Positions 26,496-35,325 are shown, numbered from the stretch's first letter. The stretch is DNA of 64,000 bases from Palsa-504 sp963808615 (GCA_963808615.1 CAWEGV010000011.1:124001-188000), one strand, 5' to 3'. The notes: generated from the letters alone by a model not told the origin. Numbers and translations: made by a program.

Positions 26496-28034
26496 ATGCC
26501 TCACCGGGTGGTCATCATCGGAGCCGGATTCGGCGGGATCGGCATGGCGATCGCGCTCAAGCGCGCGGGGATCGACGACTTCGTCGTGCTGGACCGGGCC
26601 GATGACATCGGCGGCACCTGGCGCGACAACAGTTATCCCGGACTGACCTGCGACGTGCCGTCGCAGCTTTACTCGTTCTCGTTCCGGCCCTGGCGCTGGA
26701 GCCGGCGCTTCCCGGCCCGCGAGGAGATCCTGGCCTACCTGCGCGCCCTGGTCGCCGAGCACGACCTCGGCCCGCACCTGTCCTTTGGCCGCGGGGTCGC
26801 GGCGGCCGAGTTCGACCAGCGCGGCGCGGCCTGGCACCTGACCCTGGACGACGGCAGCACGCTGCAGGCGACCGCGGTCATCTGCGCCGTCGGCCAGCTC
26901 GGCCGCCCCGTCCTGCCCGACATCCCCGGCCGGGACACCTTCGCCGGCCCCTCGTGGCATTCCGCCCGCTGGAATCACGATGCCAACCTGGCGGGCCGCC
27001 GCGTGGCCGTGGTCGGCAGCGGGGCCAGCGCCATCCAGTTCGTGCCCGAGATCGCCAAGGTGGCCGGCCACGTGGACGTGTACCAGCGCACCCCTCCGTA
27101 CGTGCTGCCCAAGGCCGACCGGCCCTACCGCGACGCCGAGCACGCCCTGTTCGACCGGCTGCCCGTGGTGCGCAAGGCCGACCGGCTGCGTGTCTTCCTC
27201 TACGGCGAGCTGCTCACCAGCGGCTTCGTCCTGTCGCCGAAGCTGCTGGCCGGACCCATGCAGCTGTGGCGCCGCCAGCTCCGGACCCAGATCGCCGATC
27301 CCGGGCTGCGCGCCAAGTGCGTCCCCGACTACGTGATGGGCTGCAAGCGGGTGGTGTTCTCCAACGACTGGTACCCGGCGCTGGCCCGGCCGGATGTCGA
27401 GCTGGTCACCGACCCGATCGAGCGGATCGTCCCGGACGGCGTGGTCACCGCCGACGGCACGGCCCGGGCCGCCGACGTGATCATCTACGGCACCGGTTTC
27501 AATGCGGTGACCTTCCTCGCGCCGATGCAGGTGTCCGGCCTCGGCGGCGAGCCGCTGCAGCAGGCCTGGCGGGACGGGGCGCAGGCCTACCTGGGCATCA
27601 CGGTCCGCGGGTTCCCGAACTTCTTCATGCTCTACGGGCCCAATACCAACCTCGGCGGCAATTCGATCATTTACATGCTCGAAGGCCAGATCGGCTACGT
27701 GCTGAGCGCGATCCAGGCGCTCGAGGCCGAGCGCCTGGCCTGGATTGACGTGCGCCCCGACGTGCAGGACGCGTTCAACTCCTGGGTCGCCTCGGCCAGC
27801 CGGACGTCGGTGTGGGAGAGCGGCTGCCACAGCTGGTACACCACGGCCTCCGGGCGCAACACCAACAACTGGCCCGACCATACCTTCATGTACCGGTACC
27901 GGGTCCGCCGCTTCGACCTGGCCGCTTACCGGGTCATGCCGAGCCAGCCGACCGCAGTCGGCGCTGGAGCCGACGCGGGCGCAGCCGACGCGGGCGCAGC
28001 CGACGCGGGCGCAGCCGACGCGGGCGCGGCATGA
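26496..28034 (+). CDS. Flavin-binding monooxygenase, Baeyer-Villiger type
   Basis: 512 residues with two Rossmann motifs: GAGFGGIGMAIALKRAG at the N-terminus and VVGSGASAIQFVPEIAK near residue 170. Between them FAGPSWHSARW fits the Baeyer-Villiger fingerprint FxGxxxHxxxW. The GTGFNA and GPNTNLGG segments also fit. It would insert oxygen next to a ketone using NADPH and FAD. The ATG at 26496 has AGGGAG at good spacing; an in-frame GTG at 26490 does not. The C-terminus ends in a repeat tail of Ala/Asp/Gly. It overlaps the esterase gene by 4 nt, and this pairing suggests ester formation followed by hydrolysis. Confidence 0.83.
   Translation: MPHRVVIIGAGFGGIGMAIALKRAGIDDFVVLDRADDIGGTWRDNSYPGLTCDVPSQLYSFSFRPWRWSRRFPAREEILAYLRALVAEHDLGPHLSFGRGVAAAEFDQRGAAWHLTLDDGSTLQATAVICAVGQLGRPVLPDIPGRDTFAGPSWHSARWNHDANLAGRRVAVVGSGASAIQFVPEIAKVAGHVDVYQRTPPYVLPKADRPYRDAEHALFDRLPVVRKADRLRVFLYGELLTSGFVLSPKLLAGPMQLWRRQLRTQIADPGLRAKCVPDYVMGCKRVVFSNDWYPALARPDVELVTDPIERIVPDGVVTADGTARAADVIIYGTGFNAVTFLAPMQVSGLGGEPLQQAWRDGAQAYLGITVRGFPNFFMLYGPNTNLGGNSIIYMLEGQIGYVLSAIQALEAERLAWIDVRPDVQDAFNSWVASASRTSVWESGCHSWYTTASGRNTNNWPDHTFMYRYRVRRFDLAAYRVMPSQPTAVGAGADAGAADAGAADAGAADAGAA
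27966..28025 (+). repeat. Four tandem 15-bp repeats at the monooxygenase 3' end
   Basis: Units of GCAGCCGACGCGGGC (the first with G for C at its second base) encode a repeated Ala-Asp-Ala-Gly-Ala tail just before the stop. Length variation here would alter only the C-terminal tail. Confidence 0.85.
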
Positions 28035-28957
28035 GCGCCCGCCGCGGCCGTCCCGAGCTGCGCGTGCCGCCGGCCGTCATGCGCCTGGGCGTGCACCAGC
28101 TCGGCAGGCGCTGCCTCGACCCGGCCCTGCCCTGGGGGGTGCAGCGGACCCGGCTGGACCAGCTCACCAGGACCTCGCTGCTGCCGCGCGGCGCCGCGGT
28201 GGTCAAGCAGGCCATCGGCGGAGTGCCGGCCGAGGTGGTGTCGGCCCGGGCGGCGGATTCGCAGACCACGGTGATCCACTTTCACGGCGGCGGCTACTGC
28301 GTGGGCTCGGCCAACACGCCCCGGTCGTGGGCGGCGCACCTGAGCGCCCGGACGGGCTGCCGGGTCGTGCTGCCCGAGTACCGGCTGGCCCCCGAGCATC
28401 CCCATCCGGCGGCCCTGGAGGACGCCCGCGCGGTGCTGAAGGCGCTGTCGGGCGAGGTCGCGCCGGGCTCGGTGGTGCTCTCGGGCGACTCGGCGGGCGG
28501 CGGGCTCACCCTGGCCCTGGTCCTGTCGCTGCGCGAGGAGGGCCGGGAGCTGCCGGCCGGCTGCATCCTGCTGTCGTCCTGGCTCGATCTGGGCCGCGAC
28601 CGCCGGGCCGTCCCCGACCTGGTGCGTCAGGACGTGTTGCTCACCCCGGACTGGCTCGACGCCTGCGCCCGTGCGTACGCCACCCCGGATTTCTGGGCCG
28701 ACCCGCTGGTCTCGCCGCTGCGCGCTGCGCACGCCGGGCTCCCGCCGCTGCTGATCCAGGCCGGGGCCAGCGAGCTGCTCGCCCCGGACGCCGGGCTGCT
28801 CGCGGCCAGCGCCTCGGCCGCCGGGGTGGACGTGACCTACACCAGGTGGCCGCGCATGTGGCACGACTTCATGCTGCAGCCCGGCCTGGTCGCCGCCGCC
28901 GACAGTGCGCTAGCCCAGGCCGCCTGGTTCATCGGCCAGGTGACGGCCTCGTCCTGA
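28031..28957 (+). CDS. Alpha/beta hydrolase, hormone-sensitive-lipase family
   Basis: 308 residues with the HSL oxyanion motif HGGGYC near residue 83 and the nucleophile GDSAGGG near 155. The aspartate is expected in the LLAPDAGLL area and the histidine in WHDFML near the end. Such enzymes hydrolyse acyl esters or lactones. The frame is open further upstream, but the ATG at 28031 overlaps the monooxygenase stop (ATGA) and gives family length. Its likely role is to cleave the ester or lactone made by the monooxygenase. Confidence 0.82.
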   Translation: MSARRGRPELRVPPAVMRLGVHQLGRRCLDPALPWGVQRTRLDQLTRTSLLPRGAAVVKQAIGGVPAEVVSARAADSQTTVIHFHGGGYCVGSANTPRSWAAHLSARTGCRVVLPEYRLAPEHPHPAALEDARAVLKALSGEVAPGSVVLSGDSAGGGLTLALVLSLREEGRELPAGCILLSSWLDLGRDRRAVPDLVRQDVLLTPDWLDACARAYATPDFWADPLVSPLRAAHAGLPPLLIQAGASELLAPDAGLLAASASAAGVDVTYTRWPRMWHDFMLQPGLVAAADSALAQAAWFIGQVTASS

Positions 28958-28974
28958 CCGAGCTGGTCCCGCGG

Positions 28975-29556
28975 CTAACCCTGCTGCTCTTGTTCCAGGA
29001 CGCGCTGCTTGGCGGCCTCGAAATCGGCGTCGGAAAGCACGCCCTGGTCGTGCAGCTGCGCGAGCTGGCGCAAGTGCGATATCCACGGCGGCTCCGAACC
29101 CGCCGCTGCCGCAGCCGCCGGCGGCGGCGGCCCGGCCGGGGCGGCAGCTTGAGCCGGAACGGCCGTCGGGCCGGGTGCCTGGCCGCCGGGCCCGCCGGCC
29201 GCGGAGAAGAGCTGCTGGCCTGCGGGATTCACCCCGAACTGGCGCCAGAACCCCTCGACCTGCGCCTGGTACTGAGCCTGGCTGATCCGCCTCGTGTGGA
29301 ACGACGTGGCCGCCGCGGCCATCGTCCGCAGGTGAGGTAGTTGCGCGCGGCTGATCTGCAGGCCCCGGCTGCACACCGGACACACCAGGTAGTCGTCCGT
29401 CCCGTATGGCACGACGGGCACGAAGTACAGGCGCACCGACTTCTTGGACCGGACGTGGTGGAAGAACACCTGATTGTGACAGTTCGGACAGACGGCAGGC
29501 GCGACTGCGCCCAGGTCCTCCGGGCTTCCCGCCCCGAAGCCGAAGATCACCACCAT
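28975..29556 (-). CDS. Zinc-ribbon and SHOCT-like domain protein
   Basis: About 193 residues. The N-terminus MVVIFGFG followed by CPNCHN and, 37 residues later, CPVC forms a zinc ribbon seen in actinobacterial proteins starting MIIIFG. The middle is a Pro/Ala/Gly-rich linker. The C-terminal ~35 residues (LRQLAQLHDQGVLSDADFEAAKQRVL) are a SHOCT-type short helical domain. A GTG at 29598 gives a 14-residue longer form, but the family pattern favours 29556. It probably binds metal and associates with a membrane or partner protein. Function unknown; it converges with the esterase. Confidence 0.68.
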   Translation of the reverse strand: MVVIFGFGAGSPEDLGAVAPAVCPNCHNQVFFHHVRSKKSVRLYFVPVVPYGTDDYLVCPVCSRGLQISRAQLPHLRTMAAAATSFHTRRISQAQYQAQVEGFWRQFGVNPAGQQLFSAAGGPGGQAPGPTAVPAQAAAPAGPPPPAAAAAAGSEPPWISHLRQLAQLHDQGVLSDADFEAAKQRVLEQEQQG

Positions 29557-29643
29557 GCTGCCATTGAAGCCGAACCAGCCGCGCGGCGGCTCATCCACGG
29601 CAGGTGATAACGAGCGGGGGCTCCTGGCCCGCGGACCGCTTCC

Positions 29644-30618
29644 CTATGCGGGCCCGCGGGTGTCACGCGCGGGAAAGCCGATGGTCTCCGTGGCCAGCGC
29701 CATGGTGTCCTCGCACGCGAAACCCGCCGCGGACGTCGCGTCGCCGAAGGCAGGGCTCAGCGCCGCGCGCACGGACTCCAGCGTCCACATGCCGTCCGGC
29801 GAGCCGTTTTCGCTGGCCTGGAATACCGCCCGGATCCGGGGCGGCTCGAGCACCGCGGCCACCCCGCCGTGCACCACGAACACCTCGCCGTTGATCGCTT
29901 CGGCCGCCGGGCCGGCCAGGTACACCACCAGCGGCGCGACGTGCTCGGGCGCGAGCGGATCCACTGTCCCGTCGGGCGCCGGGCCCATCAGCCCGGCCGT
30001 CATCGCGGTGCGGGCCCGGGGGCAGATGGCATTGGCCCGGACGCCGTAACGGGCGCAGCTGCGCGCGGTCGTCACCGTGAGCGCGGCGATGCCGGCCTTG
30101 GCCGCGGCATAGTTGGGCTGGCCGGCCGAGCCGAGCAGGAACGCCTCCGAGGAGGTGTTGACGATCCGGCCGTAGACCGGGCCGTCGGCCTGCTTGCTCG
30201 CCTCCCGCCAGTACGCGGTGGCCAGGCGCGTGGTCACGAAGTGGCCGCGCAGGTGGACCCGGATGACCGCGTCCCACTCCTGCTCGGACATCGAGAAGAT
30301 CATCCGGTCGCGGAGCACCCCGGCGTTGTTGACCAGCACGTCCAGCCGTCCGTACTCGCCGAGCGCGGTACTGAGCAGGTTCTCGCCCGTCGTCCAGTCC
30401 CCGACGTCCCCGGCGGCCACGACCGCCTGCCCGCCGTCCGTCCGGATCTCGGCCGCCACCGCCTGGACTGCGTCCCCGGGCAGGTCATTGAGCACCAGCA
30501 GCGCCCCGGTCCGGGCCAGCGCCAGCGCCTCGGCCCGGCCGAGCCCGTCGGCCGCGCCGGTCACGATGGCCACCCGGCCGGTCAGCGTCAGGTCATCGCC
30601 CATCCGTGCGATCCCCAT
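29644..30618 (-). CDS. Short-chain dehydrogenase (17beta-HSD4/Rv3548c-like)
   Basis: 324 residues. TGAADGLGRAEALALARTGA is the cofactor motif, NNAG lies near residue 97, and Ser plus NYAAAKAG near 168 form the catalytic set. Beyond the 250-residue SDR core there is a ~60-residue C-terminal extension, as in the 17beta-HSD4/MFE-2 dehydrogenase type to which Rv3548c belongs. It probably oxidises a hydroxyacyl-CoA or hydroxysteroid. The ATG at 30618 has no good ribosome site; an ATG at 30603 follows GGGG at better spacing. It sits downstream of the next SDR on the same strand. Confidence 0.75.
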   Translation of the reverse strand: MGIARMGDDLTLTGRVAIVTGAADGLGRAEALALARTGALLVLNDLPGDAVQAVAAEIRTDGGQAVVAAGDVGDWTTGENLLSTALGEYGRLDVLVNNAGVLRDRMIFSMSEQEWDAVIRVHLRGHFVTTRLATAYWREASKQADGPVYGRIVNTSSEAFLLGSAGQPNYAAAKAGIAALTVTTARSCARYGVRANAICPRARTAMTAGLMGPAPDGTVDPLAPEHVAPLVVYLAGPAAEAINGEVFVVHGGVAAVLEPPRIRAVFQASENGSPDGMWTLESVRAALSPAFGDATSAAGFACEDTMALATETIGFPARDTRGPA

Positions 30619-30644
30619 TTCATTTATCCGAACGGTCCGGCGTG

Positions 30645-31400
30645 TCAGTAGCCCGGCCCGGCCAGGAGCCCGCCGTCGGCCACGAACTCACTGCCGGTCG
30701 AGTAGGACGACTCGTCTGAGGCCAGGTACGCCACCAGCCGCGAGATCTCGACCGGCTCGGCGAACCGGCCCAGCGGCATTGACCGCAGGAACGCCTCGCC
30801 GTCGCTGCGGGCGGCCGCCGAGTCGGTGATCATCCGGGTGAGCACCCCGCCGGGATGCACGGAGTTGACCCGGATGCCGAACTGCGCGAGCTCGGCGGCG
30901 GCCACCTTGGTCATGCCGCGGATGGCGAACTTGCTGGCGCTGTAGGCCGACAGCCCGGCCGCGCCAGTGAACCCCTCGATCGAGGAGATGTTGACGATCG
31001 ACCCGCCGCCCGCCTTGGTCATCGGGTCGATCACGGCCTTCATGCCCAGCCAGCATCCCACCGCGTTCACCTCGAGCACCCGCCGGAAATCGGCCAGCGG
31101 CATCTCGGCGATCGTCGCGAACGCGAGGATCCCGGCGTTGTTCACCAGCACGTCCAGCTGGCCGAACGCCTCCACCGCCAGCGCCACCGCCGCCGCCCAG
31201 TCGTCCTCGCTGGTGACGTCGTGGTGGGTGTACCGGCAGGACTGCTCGCCGAGCCCGGCGGCCACGTACCGGCCCTGGTCATCCCGGACGTCGCCGAACA
31301 CCACCCGGGCGCCCTCGGCCACGAAGTGCCGCACATGGGACTTGCCCATGCCCCGGGCGCCGCCGGTGATCAGCGCGACCTTGCCGTCGAGCCGGCCCAT
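30645..31400 (-). CDS. Short-chain dehydrogenase (FabG3/20beta-HSD-like)
   Basis: 251-residue SDR. TGGARGMGKSHVRHFVAEGARVV is the NAD motif, followed by the adenine-ring aspartate (FGDVRDD), NNAGI and a Ser/Tyr/Lys set in SSIEGFTGAAGLSAYSASK. Closest in character to 3alpha,20beta-hydroxysteroid dehydrogenases. The ATG at 31400 follows GGAAGGG. The intergenic region to the divergent GMC gene carries one KstR2-like and one KstR operator, so steroid control is likely. Its stop lies 26 bp before the following SDR's start, so the two are probably one transcript. Confidence 0.8.
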   Translation of the reverse strand: MGRLDGKVALITGGARGMGKSHVRHFVAEGARVVFGDVRDDQGRYVAAGLGEQSCRYTHHDVTSEDDWAAAVALAVEAFGQLDVLVNNAGILAFATIAEMPLADFRRVLEVNAVGCWLGMKAVIDPMTKAGGGSIVNISSIEGFTGAAGLSAYSASKFAIRGMTKVAAAELAQFGIRVNSVHPGGVLTRMITDSAAARSDGEAFLRSMPLGRFAEPVEISRLVAYLASDESSYSTGSEFVADGGLLAGPGY

Positions 31401-31429
31401 GGACCCTTCCCTGCCCTCCGGTTTCTGCG

Positions 31430-31443
31430 ACCAAACGCTTGCT
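31430..31443. promoter_or_regulatory. KstR2-like operator between SDR and GMC genes
   Basis: On the minus strand the 14-mer is AGCAAGCGTTTGGT, one mismatch from AnCAAGnnCTTGnT. It is followed on the plus strand by a TAACAT -10 element (31455-31460), in the same arrangement as at 16611-16642. Confidence 0.7.
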
Positions 31444-31474
31444 TGGCCCGAGCCTAACATCCGTCCCGCACAAC

Positions 31475-31488
31475 TAGAACGTGTTCTT
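31475..31488. promoter_or_regulatory. KstR operator upstream of GMC oxidoreductase
   Basis: TAGAACGTGTTCTT matches TnnAACnnGTTnnA except for the last base. It lies 31 bp beyond the KstR2-like box and downstream of the predicted -10, where a bound repressor could block early elongation. Confidence 0.78.
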
Positions 31489-31555
31489 GTTTCGGTCCCG
31501 CCGGCGGCGTAGAGTCCGGGGCACGAGCGGATACGCCGCTGCTGCGAGGACCCGG

Positions 31556-33181
31556 ATGCAACAGAGCGCGGATTACATCGTGGCTGGCGCCGGCAGTGCC
31601 GGATGCGTGCTGGCCAGACGTCTGGCCGAAACGGGTGCCAGCGTCAGCCTGCTGGAGGCCGGCGGTCCGGACCGCACCCGGCTGGTGCGCCAGCCCGGGA
31701 TGATCGCCATCTTCCACAACGTGCCCGCGCTCCAGAAGCGCCTGGACTGGGGGTACTACACCGCCCCGCAGGCCAGCGCGCTCGGCCGCCGGATCCCGCA
31801 GCCCCGGGGCCGGGTGCTCGGCGGCTCCGGCTCGATCAACGGCATGGTGTTCGTCCGCGGGAACCGCCAGAACTACGACGAGTGGGCCGTCCCGGGCTGG
31901 TCCTACGAAAACGTACTATCCAGTTTCAAACGAATGGAGGACTGGGAAGACGGCGCCACCGCGTTCCGCGGCTCCGGCGGCCCGGTGAAGGTGACCAGGC
32001 AGAAGGACCTGACCCCGGCCGCCCAGGCGTTCATCGAGGCGCTCGCCGCAACCGCGGGCGTCAAGCAGATCGACGACTACAACGGCGAGTCCCAGGAGGG
32101 CGTGGGGGTCTGCCAGCAGAACGCCAGCGGCGGGCTGCGCTACAGCTCCTCGATCGGCTACCTGGACCGGCACGGCCTGCCGAACCTCACTGTCACCACC
32201 GGCGCCCTGATCACCCGGATCGTCATCGACAACGGCCGCGCTACCGGCGTCGAGGTCGTCACCCAAGCCGGGCGCAGCACCATCCGGGCCGCCCGCGAGG
32301 TCATCCTCTGCGCGGGCGTGTACGGATCCCCTCAGCTGCTCATGCTGTCCGGCATCGGGCCGGCCGGGCACCTGCGCCAGCACGGCATCACGGTTGTCGC
32401 CGACCTGCCGGTCGGCGACAACCTGCACGACCACCTGTTCGTGCCCATGACCTACTGCATGACCTCGGCCCGCAACCGGGGCACCACGCCGTACTTCGCC
32501 GGCGGCGTCCTCAGGGAGGCGATCCGCGGCGACAGCTGGATGGGCCGCACCGTGTTCGAGGTCCTGGGCTTCGTCCGCAGCTCACAGGCCAGTGACGTGC
32601 CGGACCTCCAGATCCATGTGCTCCCGTGGTCGTACCCGTTCCCCAACCAGGACGCGCCGGTCAGGCACAAGGTCGACAAGCGCTGCGCCCTGACCATCAT
32701 GCCCACGCTGATCTACCCCAAGAGCCGGGGCACGCTCCGGCTCGCCTCCGCCGACCCGTCCGCCGCGCCGGTGATCGACCCGGGCTACCTGACCGATCCC
32801 GATGACACCCGGCTGCTGCTGGACGGGATGGAGCTCACCCGCGCGGTGATGGCCAGCAAGATCATCGCGGACCAGGTCAGCGTGGAGCTGAGCCCGGGGC
32901 CCGGCTACCCGGGCCGGGCCGCGCTGGCCGGAGAGCTGCCCAACCGGGCCACGTCGGTGTATCACGCGGTCGGCACTTGCCGGATGGGCACCGACGAGCG
33001 GGCCGTCGTGGACCCGGCGCTGCGGGTCCGGGGCATCGACGGGCTCCGGGTCGCCGACGCCTCGATCATGCCCAGCATCACCGGAGGGAACACGAACGCC
33101 CCGGCCATGATGATCGGCGAGCACTGTGCCAGCCTGATGGGCTCCAGCCCCATCGAGTCGGCCGCACCGCCCGGCAGCTAG
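31556..33181 (+). CDS. GMC-family FAD oxidoreductase
   Basis: 541 residues. VAGAGSAGCVLARRLAETGA near the N-terminus is the ADP-binding motif. PRGRVLGGSGSINGMVFVRG and LCAGVYGSPQLLMLSGIGP are the two GMC signatures. VYHAVGTCRMG and NTNAPAMMIGE hold the active-site His and Asn. It resembles choline/alcohol dehydrogenases rather than classical cholesterol oxidases and would oxidise a primary or secondary alcohol. GAGGA precedes the ATG at 31556. Both steroid-type operators lie upstream, so a steroid or side-chain alcohol is the likely substrate. Confidence 0.83.
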   Translation: MQQSADYIVAGAGSAGCVLARRLAETGASVSLLEAGGPDRTRLVRQPGMIAIFHNVPALQKRLDWGYYTAPQASALGRRIPQPRGRVLGGSGSINGMVFVRGNRQNYDEWAVPGWSYENVLSSFKRMEDWEDGATAFRGSGGPVKVTRQKDLTPAAQAFIEALAATAGVKQIDDYNGESQEGVGVCQQNASGGLRYSSSIGYLDRHGLPNLTVTTGALITRIVIDNGRATGVEVVTQAGRSTIRAAREVILCAGVYGSPQLLMLSGIGPAGHLRQHGITVVADLPVGDNLHDHLFVPMTYCMTSARNRGTTPYFAGGVLREAIRGDSWMGRTVFEVLGFVRSSQASDVPDLQIHVLPWSYPFPNQDAPVRHKVDKRCALTIMPTLIYPKSRGTLRLASADPSAAPVIDPGYLTDPDDTRLLLDGMELTRAVMASKIIADQVSVELSPGPGYPGRAALAGELPNRATSVYHAVGTCRMGTDERAVVDPALRVRGIDGLRVADASIMPSITGGNTNAPAMMIGEHCASLMGSSPIESAAPPGS

Positions 33182-34446
33182 TGCCTCGTCCCCCGGCGTG
33201 AGCTGAACCAGACGCCGAAGGACGGCTTCAATGACGTACTGCCAGTGGGCGAGGCCGCGACGATATCGGTCAGGGCCTCGCAGTCTGCGATGACGGCGAA
33301 GTAGCGTTCCTGGTTCCGCGGATCGTCGTAGATGGGCCAGTCCACCCGTTCGCCGTCCTTCATGACTGCGTACAGCTCGGTGACGCTGGCGTGGGCGCGG
33401 CCGTAGATTGCGGCCGTGCCTTGTCCCCTGGTCGCCATCGTCATCGCGGCGCTGGCCAGGTGCCGCTCGTCGACCTGGATGTCGCGCGCCGACGCGCCCG
33501 GGCGGCCGTCCCGGTCGATCGCGATGCAGCGGCCGCCTGCCGTGTCCAGGTAGCTGACCAGGGCGAAGCGGTGGCCGTCGACGATGCGGGTGGCGAGCGT
33601 GGTGGTGGGTGTGTCCGGGAGCCGCGAGCCGGGGGGACGGACGACGGGCTGCTGCGGCCAGGCCCAGTCCTGGCCGGCCACCACCCGTCCCAGCGATTCC
33701 CGTGACAGGCCAGCCTCGTGCCAGAGCGGGTGCAGGCCGTCGTCGCTGTCGGCACGGAGCTGGTGACGGCGGATGGCGTCGCCCAGCGCGGCCCGCGCAG
33801 CCTTGGCACGTACCGTTGCCGCCCGGTAGCGCAGAACCCCGGCGAACAGGTCCGGCTTGTCGATGACCTGCCTGCTGTCGAGGCGGTCGGCGGCCCGCTC
33901 GGCAAGGGCGGCGAACTGCTCGAGGGCTCCGTCCAGTTGCCCGAATTGGCCGATCGTGCGCGTGCCTCCGTCGTTGGCCGTGTCATCGAAGCAGGCCAGC
34001 CAGGTCCCGCTGTCCTCGACGTTCACCACGGCGGCTTCGTACAGGATGCCGTTGCGGGTGCTCGGGCTGAGCAGGAATATGGTGGCGATCCGCTCGTCCC
34101 ACGGGATGTGCAGCAGGTTCGTGGCCTGCCAGGCGTCCACGAAGGCGCGGCCCGCCGGTTCGCTGGGCATCCCGTAGACCTGGCTCCGGTCACCGGGGTC
34201 GGCGCCGATGATCCACGCGCTGTACCGGCCTTGGTAGCGGACCAGGTAGCAGCCCAGCACGCCCCAGTGACGGGAATGCACGGCGTGCTCACGTGGATCG
34301 ATGGCGGGCGGCCTGGCCAGCGGAGCCGGGCGGTCCGGGCCGGCCTGCACGGCCCGCCGGGCGGTGCTGTAGGGCTCGCCGGTGGCGGCCATCCGGGCGC
34401 GGGCGGCTTTCTTGGCCGAACGATCGGAGGTCATGGCGTCATCCAT
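33178..34446 (-). CDS. Hypothetical protein, family not recognised
   Basis: 422 residues, probably cytosolic. The first ~35 residues contain KKAARARMAATGEPYSTARR, a short basic motif that recurs at the start of many unrelated actinobacterial proteins. Two conserved-looking regions follow: ~60-160 (GVLGCYLVRYQGRYSAWIIG and onward) and ~290-400 (HRFALVSYLDTAGGRC). There is no signal peptide or membrane helix. Its stop overlaps the GMC stop tail to tail by 4 nt. Start could be ATG at 34446 or the ATG four codons later. Function unknown. Confidence 0.6.
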   Translation of the reverse strand: MDDAMTSDRSAKKAARARMAATGEPYSTARRAVQAGPDRPAPLARPPAIDPREHAVHSRHWGVLGCYLVRYQGRYSAWIIGADPGDRSQVYGMPSEPAGRAFVDAWQATNLLHIPWDERIATIFLLSPSTRNGILYEAAVVNVEDSGTWLACFDDTANDGGTRTIGQFGQLDGALEQFAALAERAADRLDSRQVIDKPDLFAGVLRYRAATVRAKAARAALGDAIRRHQLRADSDDGLHPLWHEAGLSRESLGRVVAGQDWAWPQQPVVRPPGSRLPDTPTTTLATRIVDGHRFALVSYLDTAGGRCIAIDRDGRPGASARDIQVDERHLASAAMTMATRGQGTAAIYGRAHASVTELYAVMKDGERVDWPIYDDPRNQERYFAVIADCEALTDIVAASPTGSTSLKPSFGVWFSSRRGTRH

Positions 34447-34662
34447 TCACGGCGCCGGAAACCCACGCTTCCCGTGCCGGTTCGATCGTCATGACCGTGC
34501 TCGAGAGCGGCGCGAGTCGGTGACCCTTGTCCTCGTAACGTCGCAGCCGGCGTGGGCGGCCGCGGCTCGGAGGCGGGCAGGCGCTACTGCCTCTGCCCTC
34601 ATCATAACCGCGCCATCGCCTTCCGCATCTGCGGCAACGGGCCGGATTCTCCGAGGCTCGCG

Positions 34663-35325
34663 CTAGGCCGTGATGCCGTCGAACAGCAGCTTCAGCAAGG
34701 CCTCGGCCACCTGGTCGGTGCTGTAGCCGCCCGCGACGCGCCACTGCGACGGGATCCACAGCACGTCCCGCAGCAGGCGGTAGGTGAGCCTGGGGTCGAG
34801 ATCCGCCCGGAAGGCGCCGGAGTCCTGGCCGCGCTCGAGCTGGGTGACCCAGGTCCGCTCGATCTCGCTGAGGGCTTTGCGCAGGTAGCCGAAGCGGGGC
34901 TGGGCGGCGAAGTGGCTCCAGTCGTTCTGGAGCATGGCCAGCGCGGCCCGGTGCCGGGAAAGGGTCCGGCTGGTCGACCGCACGACCTGCTCCAGCACGT
35001 CCGGCGGGGATCCGGCCGAGGACGCCGCGCTGCGGTAGTCGGCCAGCACGTCGTTGATGAAGCTCGACAGGATCTCGTCGGCGATCGATTCCTTGGAGTC
35101 GAAGTGGTGGTACAGGCTGCCGGACAAGATGCCCGCGGCGTCCGCGATCTCGCGCACGGTGGTCGCGCGGAAGCCCTTCTGCGCGAACAGTTCGCCCGCA
35201 AGCTGTACCACGTCGGCCCGGCGATTTCCCGCGGCCCCGCCCGCACCAGCACTCGTGCCCGTCGCGCCCGAACGGCCCGCAGACGCCGAGCCGACCCGGC
35301 TGCTACCCTGGCGTGCGGTGCTCAC
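34663..35325 (-). CDS. kstR2: KstR2-like TetR repressor
   Basis: 220 residues. After a ~30-residue Ser/Gly/Ala-rich extension comes the TetR HTH: FRATTVREIADAAGILSGSL followed by YHHFDSKESI. The ligand domain has AAQPRFGYL, SGAFRADLDPRLTYRLLRD and a closing DGIT, all shared with mycobacterial KstR2 (Rv3557c). KstR2 binds HIP-CoA and represses the C/D-ring genes. The GTG start coincides with the expected start of transcription from a GATAAT -10 (35332-35337), so the message may be leaderless. A KstR2-like box overlaps the -35, implying autoregulation. Confidence 0.83.
   Translation of the reverse strand: MSTARQGSSRVGSASAGRSGATGTSAGAGGAAGNRRADVVQLAGELFAQKGFRATTVREIADAAGILSGSLYHHFDSKESIADEILSSFINDVLADYRSAASSAGSPPDVLEQVVRSTSRTLSRHRAALAMLQNDWSHFAAQPRFGYLRKALSEIERTWVTQLERGQDSGAFRADLDPRLTYRLLRDVLWIPSQWRVAGGYSTDQVAEALLKLLFDGITA

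Noticed and set aside
27966..28025. Short tandem repeats as a CRISPR array
   Set aside because: The 15-bp units are directly adjacent without spacers and are in frame within a coding region.
31556..33181. Reading the GMC gene as cholesterol oxidase
   Set aside because: Its signatures match choline/alcohol dehydrogenase-type GMC proteins, and no secretion signal is present.
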